A DNA stretch of 64,000 nucleotides from Ruminiclostridium sufflavum DSM 19573 (GTDB lineage Bacteria; Bacillota; Clostridia; Acetivibrionales; DSM-1351): NCBI RefSeq assembly GCF_003208175.1, contig NZ_QKMR01000010.1, positions 108,916-172,915 of the forward strand, in the 5' to 3' direction. Shown here in pieces: positions 57,246 to 64,000 of this stretch. The notes beneath the pieces were generated by a model. The model had not been told where the DNA came from, made no database searches, and was given only the letters and a program-made list of their open reading frames with translations. Within the stretch, counting starts at the first letter, position 1; every line of letters starts with the position of its first letter. Position numbers and translations under genes: made by a program.

Positions 57246-58415
57246 ATGAATAATTTCAGTTTTTATAGTCCTACTAAATTTGTCTTCGGAACCGATTCAG
57301 AATCAAGGTGTGGCTACCTTGTCAAGGAATTTGGCGGCACAAAGGTTTTAATTGTTTATGGCGGCGGATCAGTAGTACGTTCAGGACTTATGGACAAGAT
57401 TAAGCTTTCTCTTGCAGCTGCGGGTGTCCACTTTTCCGAACTTGGAGGAATAGTACCTAATCCCAAGGATGATAAGGTATATGAAGGAATTGACCTTTGC
57501 AGAAAAGAAGGGGTGGATTTCCTTCTTGCCTTAGGCGGCGGCTCTGCAATTGATACTGCAAAGGCTATAGCTGCGGGAGTTCCTTACGGCAGCGACTTTT
57601 GGGATTTTTACAGCGGAAAAGCCATCATACAAAAGGCACTTCCCGTTGCTACCGTTCTGACAATTGCGGCTGCCGGCAGCGAAGGCTCAGGCGACACTGT
57701 AATTACAAGAACAGATGGCAATTTAAAAAGAGGAGCAGGAAGCGACCTTCTTCGTCCTGTTTTTTCAATACTGAACCCGCAGCTTACAGCAACACTTCCT
57801 GCCTATCAGACAGCTTGCGGAGCCGCAGACATTATGGCTCATGTTTTTGAAAGATATTTTACAAACACAAAGGATGTTGAAATCACAGACCGCCTTTGTG
57901 AAGCAGTATTGCTAACCATGATTAACGAAGTGCCTAAGGTCATGAAAAATCCTGATGATTATCAGGCAAGAGCAAATATTATGTGGGCAGGCATGGTTGC
58001 ACATAACAACTCGGTTGGAGTGGGAAGAAGCCATGATTGGAACAGTCATGGCATCGAGCACGAGCTTTCAGCCATGTATGATTGTGCACACGGTGCCGGA
58101 TTGGCGGTTATAATGCCGGCCTGGATGGCTTATGTCATGAAGCATGATGTTATGCGTTTTGCACAGGCAGCCGTAAGGGTATGGGGCTGTGAAATGGATT
58201 TTGGAAATCCTGAACGTACTGCTATGGAGGGCATTACGAGATTTAAGAATTTCCTGCATTCCATTGGGCTTCCTGTCTCGTTCGGTGAGCTTGGTGCAAA
58301 GGAGGAAGATATTCCTCTGATGGTACAAAGCTTTGGTATAGGAGAGGGAAAAACCGGAGGCTTTGTGGCTCTCGGAAAAGATGATATTGACGCAATATAC
58401 AGATTGGCACTTTAA
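57246..58415 (+). CDS. Iron-dependent alcohol dehydrogenase (YqhD/butanol dehydrogenase type)
   Basis: This 389-residue group III alcohol dehydrogenase has the nucleotide-binding G-G-G-S-A-I-D-T-A-K motif and the metal site: D and H in A-D-I-M-A-H, and histidines in H-G-I-E-H-E and H-G-A-G-L-A. It reduces aldehydes with NAD(P)H or oxidises alcohols. The start at 57246 was chosen because AGGAGG is eight bases before it; the longer frame lacks a site. It is first in a three-gene operon. Confidence 0.9.
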   Translation: MNNFSFYSPTKFVFGTDSESRCGYLVKEFGGTKVLIVYGGGSVVRSGLMDKIKLSLAAAGVHFSELGGIVPNPKDDKVYEGIDLCRKEGVDFLLALGGGSAIDTAKAIAAGVPYGSDFWDFYSGKAIIQKALPVATVLTIAAAGSEGSGDTVITRTDGNLKRGAGSDLLRPVFSILNPQLTATLPAYQTACGAADIMAHVFERYFTNTKDVEITDRLCEAVLLTMINEVPKVMKNPDDYQARANIMWAGMVAHNNSVGVGRSHDWNSHGIEHELSAMYDCAHGAGLAVIMPAWMAYVMKHDVMRFAQAAVRVWGCEMDFGNPERTAMEGITRFKNFLHSIGLPVSFGELGAKEEDIPLMVQSFGIGEGKTGGFVALGKDDIDAIYRLAL

Positions 58416-58427
58416 GGAGGCACAGAA

Positions 58428-59468
58428 ATGAAGATACTACTGATTGGCGGTACAGGAACCATCAGCACTGCAATATCAGAAAAACTTATCGAAGAAAAGC
58501 ATGAGCTCTATCTCCTAAACAGATGTCAGAAAAATATTTCTCTGCCTCAAGGCTTCCGTTCAATTTGTGCTGATATCAATAACGAAGTAGATGTGGCTGA
58601 AAAGCTTTCAGAAATGGAATTTGACTGTGTTGCTGACTTTATTGCCTTTGTACCGTCACAGCTGGAAAGGGATTACCGGCTCTTTAACGGCAAAACAAAG
58701 CAGTTTATTTTTATCAGCTCCGCATCAGCATACCAGAAGCCGTCTTCCAACTATGTTATAAATGAAGGAACGCCTCTTGCAAATCCTTACTGGGAATATT
58801 CACGCAGCAAGATTGCCTGCGAAGACTATCTGATGAAAATGTACCGTGAATACGGATTCCCTGTGACAATTGTAAGACCCAGCCATACTTACTGTAAGGC
58901 ATCAATCCCTCTTGGCGTTCATGGTAAAAACGGAAGCTATCAGGTCATAAAAAGGATGCTGGAAGGCAAGCCTGTTATACTTCACGGGGATGGTACTTCA
59001 CTTTGGACAATGACCCACAGCCTTGATTTTGCGAAAGCATTCTCAGGCCTGATAGGAAACCTTCATGCCATTGGAGAAGCTGTTCAAATTACTTCGGATG
59101 AGACGCTCAGCTGGAATCAGATTTACAAATCAATTGCCAATGCGCTGGGAGTTGATTTTAAGCCTTTTTATGTGGCGTCTGATTTTCTGGCAAAGGCAGG
59201 AGCTTTCGATTTTGAAGGAAGTTTGATTGGTGACAAGGCTAATAGTGTTGTTTTTGACAATAGCAAGCTAAAAAAGCTTGTCCCCGGATTTCAGGCAGCT
59301 ATAAGGTTTGACACAGGAATAAAAGAATGTGTCGATTATATTATGAGTCACAGAGACTGCCAGCGGGAAGATCCCGAATTTGACGGATGGTGTGACAAAG
59401 TAATAAATGCCTTGGAGGCTGCTCTGAATTTTGTTAAGGAAAGCGGTGAACAGAATGACGGATGTTAA
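58428..59468 (+). CDS. NAD-dependent epimerase/dehydratase family protein
   Basis: This 346-residue extended SDR has the N-terminal G-G-T-G-T-I motif (residues 7-12) and Y-W-E-Y-S-R-S-K with the catalytic Y-x3-K. The substrate is unknown; nucleotide sugars or isoflavone-reductase-like substrates are typical. AGGAGG precedes the ATG, 12 bp after the dehydrogenase stop. Confidence 0.85.
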   Translation: MKILLIGGTGTISTAISEKLIEEKHELYLLNRCQKNISLPQGFRSICADINNEVDVAEKLSEMEFDCVADFIAFVPSQLERDYRLFNGKTKQFIFISSASAYQKPSSNYVINEGTPLANPYWEYSRSKIACEDYLMKMYREYGFPVTIVRPSHTYCKASIPLGVHGKNGSYQVIKRMLEGKPVILHGDGTSLWTMTHSLDFAKAFSGLIGNLHAIGEAVQITSDETLSWNQIYKSIANALGVDFKPFYVASDFLAKAGAFDFEGSLIGDKANSVVFDNSKLKKLVPGFQAAIRFDTGIKECVDYIMSHRDCQREDPEFDGWCDKVINALEAALNFVKESGEQNDGC

Positions 59469-60189
59469 AGGAAAATGGGCTTTTATCACAGGTGCCTCAA
59501 GAGGGATAGGCTACCTGACAGCCCTTTTTATGGCCTCAAAGGGCTGTAATCTTATTCTTCATGCAAGAAAAAAAGAAATTTTAGAAAGACTGTCCAAAAA
59601 GGTTGAAATCTTTGGTGTCAGGACTTATCTTATAGAAGCTGAACTATCTGATCCTGATGCTGTTGAAGCAATGCTGGCGGAAATTGACGATACAGGGCTA
59701 CAAGTGGATTTTGTTCTGAATAACGCGGGTATTCAGGTTGCACACAGTACAGAGTGGTTTGAAACTCCTTCTGAGGACTATGACCTGAGCTTTCGTGTCA
59801 ATACCATCGCACCGATTATGATTTGCTATCACTTTATGCCCAAAATGATTAAGCATGGTTTTGGCCGTATTGTGAATACCAGCAGCGGTATCAGCAAAGA
59901 ACCTCAGCAGGGACCTTATTCAGCTTCAAAAGCTGCGCTGGACAAAGCAACCAAGGACTTGGCAACAATAGTTGAAGGTACAGAGGTTATGATTAATCTC
60001 GCTGATCCGGGCTGGTGCCGCACAGATATGGGCGGATCGAATGCGCCGAACAGTCCGGAAAGCGTAATCCCAGGAATCTGCGCAGGTGTATTTTTAGACG
60101 ACCGAAAAAGCGGACGTTGGCTCAGTGCACAGGACTACTGTGGTCTTACAATAGAAGAAGCTGTTGAAAAGGCCATGAGATTAACATGA
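59455..60189 (+). CDS. Short-chain dehydrogenase/reductase
   Basis: This 244-residue classical SDR has the nucleotide motif T-G-A-S-R-G-I-G, N-N-A-G-I, and Y-S-A-S-K (catalytic Y-x3-K) with an upstream serine. It uses NAD(P)H; the substrate is unknown. The start at 59455 overlaps the previous gene by 14 bp. It is third in the AraC-regulated operon; the context suggests a shared redox modification of one carbonyl-containing compound. Confidence 0.88.
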   Translation: MTDVKGKWAFITGASRGIGYLTALFMASKGCNLILHARKKEILERLSKKVEIFGVRTYLIEAELSDPDAVEAMLAEIDDTGLQVDFVLNNAGIQVAHSTEWFETPSEDYDLSFRVNTIAPIMICYHFMPKMIKHGFGRIVNTSSGISKEPQQGPYSASKAALDKATKDLATIVEGTEVMINLADPGWCRTDMGGSNAPNSPESVIPGICAGVFLDDRKSGRWLSAQDYCGLTIEEAVEKAMRLT

Positions 60190-60329
60190 TGTCTCTTATA
60201 TCTTTAAAAAGCAGTTTATTAAAATTATAGAAACTCCTTGCGTGAGATATGTATACTATTCTATAGGATATATCCTTGAGAAAGGTAGAGCTGCACTTGA
60301 AGCATACAGCTTTACCCTATAAAGGGTTT

Positions 60330-60368
60330 AAAAGCCAATAACTGCATTTGTGCAGTTATTGGCTTTTA
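60330..60368. terminator. Strong terminator after the oxidoreductase operon
   Basis: GCCAATAACTGCA / TGCAGTTATTGGC form a perfect 13-bp stem with a 4-nt loop and TTTTATA on the plus strand. Confidence 0.92.
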
Positions 60369-60427
60369 TATATTATATAAGCTTTTGTCCCTCAGGCAAT
60401 TCCGCTTTTAGCCTGACATTAACAGTA

Positions 60428-61330
60428 TTAATTACTGGGCAGCTTGTCTATAATGCCAAGCAAGTACTTCTTCATAATTGCAAAGTCAATAGCATCTACC
60501 GCATTGTCAGCGTTTAAATCCAGAACCTTATTATAGCTGCCTCCCGCATTAATCAAATATTGCTTTAAGCCTGCAAAATCCAATGCATCAATATTTCCGT
60601 CATTATTATAGTCACCATATTTTATTGTTGGAGAATCAGAGCCGAAAAAGTTAACCTTCTGCATTTCTGCCCATATAGCATCAGCCGCTGCAACACTTCC
60701 GGCTGTAGTGGGATGTATGCCGTCCGATAATATGTATTGTGAATATTTTCCATCGAAAGCAGGTCTTAAATCAAGGAAATATCCTTTTGGTGATGTCGAA
60801 TTTGTCACAGTCTCCTGAATTATAGGTCTCAATCGGGTAAGGTTTGGATTCAGAGTACCTGCGAGGCTTCCCTGCGCATCAGGATAAAACAAGTAAAACA
60901 ACTTAACTATACCGTCACTTTCCATTTGCTTAATTAAGGTTTTGAAAGAACTGGCAGCTCCGTCAACACTGCCCATCATACAGTCATTTCCGCCTCCGTC
61001 CATGATAACGTACTTTATCGTGCCTGCATTCACACCATTTTTGTACTGTGTGGGAATTGTCGGTGATATCCCTCCATTGAGCATGGTTCCGCTTACGGAA
61101 TTATCCTTGAAATGGTCATTAGCATCCAATATGCCCGCTTTTTTTGCATTTTCCTCCAACCTTTTTGTTATTTCCTTTGATAATGCCAGAAAAGAATCTC
61201 CTATTACAAGAACCTCGCTCCCCTTAATTTTGTCCGCAGCTGAAACCTGTACAGGTGCTGCAATCCCCCCGGTTATGGCACATACAATTGCTGCTGCCGC
61301 AAACTTAACAAACATGTTTTTCAACTTCAT
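60428..61330 (-). CDS. Secreted SGNH-hydrolase esterase with type I dockerin
   Basis: The 300-residue protein has a Sec signal peptide (cut near residue 31), an SGNH/GDSL domain with G-D-S-F (S46), G-G-G-N-D and D-G-I-H catalytic Asp-His, and a C-terminal dockerin of two repeats ([13 protein letters not shown] and [13 protein letters not shown]). The Ala-Leu/Ala-Ile pair matches C. cellulolyticum-type cohesins. It is probably a cellulosomal acetyl or feruloyl esterase. GGGGGAG precedes the ATG. Confidence 0.92.
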   Translation of the reverse strand: MKLKNMFVKFAAAAIVCAITGGIAAPVQVSAADKIKGSEVLVIGDSFLALSKEITKRLEENAKKAGILDANDHFKDNSVSGTMLNGGISPTIPTQYKNGVNAGTIKYVIMDGGGNDCMMGSVDGAASSFKTLIKQMESDGIVKLFYLFYPDAQGSLAGTLNPNLTRLRPIIQETVTNSTSPKGYFLDLRPAFDGKYSQYILSDGIHPTTAGSVAAADAIWAEMQKVNFFGSDSPTIKYGDYNNDGNIDALDFAGLKQYLINAGGSYNKVLDLNADNAVDAIDFAIMKKYLLGIIDKLPSN

Positions 61331-61450
61331 TGCAAATCTCCCCCTCGTAAAATTTAGAAAATATAGCCTTATTTTCTAATATATTTATACCATAATGATT
61401 TTTCATTATCTTGACATATTGGGTGGAATAAATTGATAAAAAAAGCTATT

Positions 61451-62575
61451 TTATTTAGCCATATAATTTAAAGCCATATTTTGTTTTTCCTTCCTATACT
61501 TGCGAGGCGACATTCCAACCTCCTTTCTAAAGCTATGGGAAAAATAATCCGAGCTGCTATACCCTGACAGAACAGCAATTTCCTCTATCCTAAGGTTTGT
61601 TTCCGTCAAATATGTTTTCGCCTTATCAAGCTTTATACAAGAAACAATTTCACTGAAGGTCTTTCCCGTAACCTCGCTGAGACACTTTCCAAGATATGAC
61701 CGTTCATAATGAAATTCCTGTGCCAATTGCTCTAAGGTCAATGAATTCCAGTAAATCTGTATATACTTGTATATTTCTGGAAATATACCATAAAAGGGCT
61801 TTTTCTTCTTGGGCAAAACACAATCAGAGCTTTCAATGCCCCTGATAATATATGTACAGAGAATTTGAATATAGCTGCAAAAAACATCCTCCGAATATGT
61901 ATCTCCCGATATAAACTCATGAAACAAATGCTGAAAAATAAAGCGCAGATCTCTGTCCTTCTGAACACTGCACATAAGATAGTTCTGTTCCTTATTATCA
62001 AAGCTTTTATGAAGAAATAACGACAATACACTGTTATGCTTTAACAGGCCGAAAAAGGCTTTCTGAAAAAGGCTTTCATCTATTGACACCATTAATATCA
62101 CATCGGCATCCGTATGATAAGAGCAGTAATTTCTGCCGGGCAAGGTTAAAAGCAGATGCCGTTCTTTCAATTCATATTGCTCATCATCTATTGTTAATTT
62201 AACACTGCCTTTTAACACATAAGTAATTGCATATACGTTTCCGGTATAATATTTTTCAGAATGATAGCAGTTTTCTCTGAAAACCATAGCCGAAAACTGC
62301 ATTGGCACATGATATATATTTTTTTTTGCTTCCGGCGGCAGCAGATACGTGATATTTACCGGAATGTCATCTATAAGGCGGCAAAGTTCCTCAATATCAT
62401 CAAGATTCCAGCCTAAAAAGTCAGGAGGCGGCATGTATGCTGAAGTTCTCCCATTTTCCTTCAAAATCAGGACAGCTTCGAATAATGTCAGCTCACGGTG
62501 CTTTTCATCATAATATTTTTTTATTATTTGATTTATATCTTTGATTTTTACATAATCACAATTATCCTTTTCCAT
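61451..62575 (-). CDS. AraC-family transcription regulator
   Basis: This 374-residue regulator has a C-terminal AraC double HTH (L-E-Q-L-A-Q-E-F-H-Y-E-R-S-Y-L-G-K and I-E-E-I-A-V-L-S-G-Y-S-S-S-D-Y-F). Its N-terminal region contains a predicted cupin-like fold. It sits between two dockerin esterases and may control them in response to plant-wall sugars; this is inference. GGGAG precedes the ATG. Confidence 0.88.
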   Translation of the reverse strand: MEKDNCDYVKIKDINQIIKKYYDEKHRELTLFEAVLILKENGRTSAYMPPPDFLGWNLDDIEELCRLIDDIPVNITYLLPPEAKKNIYHVPMQFSAMVFRENCYHSEKYYTGNVYAITYVLKGSVKLTIDDEQYELKERHLLLTLPGRNYCSYHTDADVILMVSIDESLFQKAFFGLLKHNSVLSLFLHKSFDNKEQNYLMCSVQKDRDLRFIFQHLFHEFISGDTYSEDVFCSYIQILCTYIIRGIESSDCVLPKKKKPFYGIFPEIYKYIQIYWNSLTLEQLAQEFHYERSYLGKCLSEVTGKTFSEIVSCIKLDKAKTYLTETNLRIEEIAVLSGYSSSDYFSHSFRKEVGMSPRKYRKEKQNMALNYMAK

Positions 62576-62648
62576 ATAATTCTCCCTGCATTATAATGGC
62601 TGACGCAGATATAACCCTTATAGAACCAAGCAATAATCCTTTTATGCT

Positions 62649-62680
62649 ATCAAGGATATACCTGCATGTATATCCTTGAT
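62649..62680 (-). terminator. Long perfect hairpin after the dockerin feruloyl-esterase-like gene
   Basis: ATCAAGGATATAC / GTATATCCTTGAT form a 13-bp perfect stem with a 6-nt loop, 37 bp past the esterase stop. A T run is absent, so it may be a processing signal rather than a terminator. Confidence 0.6.
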
Positions 62681-62716
62681 GGCAATTATAAATCTTGCTT
62701 ATCCTGTTAATAATTT

Positions 62717-63775
62717 TCAGCTTGCCGGAAATACAGCAATTGTCCCCAGCAGGTATTGCTTCATAAGGGCAAAATCTATTGCGTCAATAGTACCGCTGGC
62801 ATCTACATCCGCCAATTTTGTGCTTGTGATGGTCTCCTGCCCCAGAAGGTGTTTTTTAATTGCTACAAAATCCAGAGCATCTATCTGCCCGTCTGAATTT
62901 ATATCACCTAACTTGTATTCCGGATTATCGATATCTTTAAAAATCAACTGGGAGTATTGATACAGGCTGTCCTTCCAGAAAGTAAAATCGTGATTGCCGG
63001 AAGCACTATACCATGTATGCGGAACATTCTTCTGAGCCAAATAATTATGTACTCCCTGTGCGGTACTATATAAGCCATCCTGTTCACCGCAGCCTATCCA
63101 TATTACTTTCATTTTTGAGGCAGCCTCGGAAGGATTGGGGACCATTATGCCTGGAGAATATGTATTGGGTGCCGGAGAAAAACCTCCTGCATAAGCAAAA
63201 TAATCCATATACTTCAGTCCAAAATTCAAGGCTTGGCCTCCTCCCATTGACAATCCGCCAATAGCTCTGTTGACACGGTTGGTAAGTACCGGATAATGGG
63301 CTTCGACATATGGAATTAGGTCATTTAACAAATCATATTGAAAGTTCTCAAAAGCGGCTACCTTGTCAGCCGAATAAATATCGCCAACCGCTCTGTCATC
63401 TGCCATGGCACGGCCGTTAGGCATTATTACAATCATCGGGCTAAGCTTTTTTTCTGCATAGAGGTTGTCCAGTATTACATTGGGGCTTCCTCCGTTGTAC
63501 CATTCGGTATGATCTCCTCCTATGCCATGCAGCAGATATAATACATTATACTTTTGGCCGGTTGAATACCCCGGAGGAGTATACACCATTGCCTTACGGT
63601 CAGTACCTGTTGTTTTTGAATGATAGGTTATTGTTGTAACATTGCCATGGGGAATATTGCTTTTGTAGCTGTCAAATCCTGATGGCGGTGCGGCAAAGGA
63701 TACTGTGGCTGCAGCAAAAAAAACTGTCAGAAATGTCATTGCCGTTCTTAGTAAGCGGCGAAACTTCCTTGTCAT
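62717..63775 (-). CDS. Secreted CE1-like esterase with type I dockerin
   Basis: The 352-residue protein has a signal peptide (about 1-28), an alpha/beta-hydrolase domain of the carbohydrate esterase 1 type with L-L-H-G-I-G-G-D near 82 and the nucleophile G-G-L-S-M-G-G (S176), a late histidine in S-G-N-H-D, and a dockerin (D-I-N-S-D-G-Q-I-D-A-L-D-F, D-V-D-A-S-G-T-I-D-A-I-D-F). It probably removes feruloyl or acetyl groups from xylan in the cellulosome. GGAGG precedes the ATG. Confidence 0.92.
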   Translation of the reverse strand: MTRKFRRLLRTAMTFLTVFFAAATVSFAAPPSGFDSYKSNIPHGNVTTITYHSKTTGTDRKAMVYTPPGYSTGQKYNVLYLLHGIGGDHTEWYNGGSPNVILDNLYAEKKLSPMIVIMPNGRAMADDRAVGDIYSADKVAAFENFQYDLLNDLIPYVEAHYPVLTNRVNRAIGGLSMGGGQALNFGLKYMDYFAYAGGFSPAPNTYSPGIMVPNPSEAASKMKVIWIGCGEQDGLYSTAQGVHNYLAQKNVPHTWYSASGNHDFTFWKDSLYQYSQLIFKDIDNPEYKLGDINSDGQIDALDFVAIKKHLLGQETITSTKLADVDASGTIDAIDFALMKQYLLGTIAVFPAS

Positions 63776-63913
63776 TACTATACCTCCTCTTAATTGGTAA
63801 ATTATAAAAAATACATATCAAAATGTACTTTTCCATTGTTTAACTTATATTATAATATATGTTTTCATAATTTGCGCTATTTTTTTAAGTATTATCTGCG
63901 GGTACAGTCATGA

Positions 63914-63990
63914 CCACCCGTAAAACGGGTGGCTTGTGCTAGCCCTATAAGGGCTTGTTACCGGCTAGCGCCTAAAGACGCTGGCTTTCA
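63914..63990. repeat. Hairpin cluster at window edge, possible end of an IS200/IS605-like element
   Basis: Three hairpins follow one another: CCACCCGT-AAA-ACGGGTGG (63914-63932), AGCCCT-ATA-AGGGCT (63941-63955) and AGCGCC..AGACGCT; GCTAGC occurs twice. Subterminal hairpins of this kind are typical of IS200/IS605 ends, but no transposase is visible before the window ends. Confidence 0.35.
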
Positions 63991-64000
63991 CTTTGTTCAA

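Overview
The window looks like chromosome from a mesophilic, cellulolytic, Gram-positive clostridium of the Ruminiclostridium (Clostridium cellulolyticum / papyrosolvens) type. The evidence is two secreted enzymes ending in type I dockerins whose cohesin-recognition pairs are Ala-Leu and Ala-Ile, strong GGAGG ribosome sites, clostridial heat-shock and addAB operons, PPDK, RNase J, RemA and TmcAL. Species assignment is inference; no rRNA is present.

Layout. 1-7.2 kb: the 3' part of an ABC exporter, an MBL hydrolase, tmcAL, RNase J and a glycosyltransferase. 7.4 kb: tRNA-Gln(CTG) with its own terminator. 7.5-17.7 kb: addB-addA, a CPBP protease and a flavin amine oxidase. 17.9-20 kb: small genes (zinc ribbon, CBS pair, ferritin-like) and a decayed cysteine synthase. 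20.4-26.7 kb: three paralogous membrane GGDEF-EAL proteins, interrupted by a flavin reductase. 26.7-32.7 kb: a complete vanG-type glycopeptide-resistance cluster in the order vanR-vanS-vanG-vanXY-vanT. 32.9-38.8 kb: ppdK, rpoZ, gmk, remA, yicC and a CheY-like regulator. 38.8-45.8 kb: the heat-shock operon hrcA-grpE-dnaK-dnaJ-prmA-rsmE behind a perfect CIRCE operator. 46-49.6 kb: a membrane protein, a class IV aminotransferase and two HD nucleotide hydrolases. 49.8-50.6 kb: a LiaF-like membrane protein preceded by a 92-bp tandem repeat. 50.8-54.2 kb: a complete ECF transporter (S, A, A', T) whose leader RNA carries nine triplets at exact 5-nt spacing, the signature of a TRAP site, plus a terminator that contains the Shine-Dalgarno sequence. 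54.3-60.2 kb: HD hydrolase, radical SAM protein, AraC regulator and a divergent three-gene oxidoreductase operon. 60.4-63.8 kb: two dockerin-bearing esterases around an AraC regulator. The right edge holds a hairpin cluster that may be the end of a mobile element.

Three signals stand out. The ECF operon appears to be a tryptophan-class transporter controlled by TRAP-like attenuation. The van cluster has a racemase with Asn696 where alanine racemases have Tyr, pointing to D-Ser end-products. A recurrent leader element, whose hairpin arms change in a compensatory way and which can pair with the Shine-Dalgarno region, sits in front of remA, a GGDEF-EAL gene and the LiaF-like gene. A second dispersed family with AGTCAATTAC / GTAATTGACT ends is scattered through the intergenic regions.
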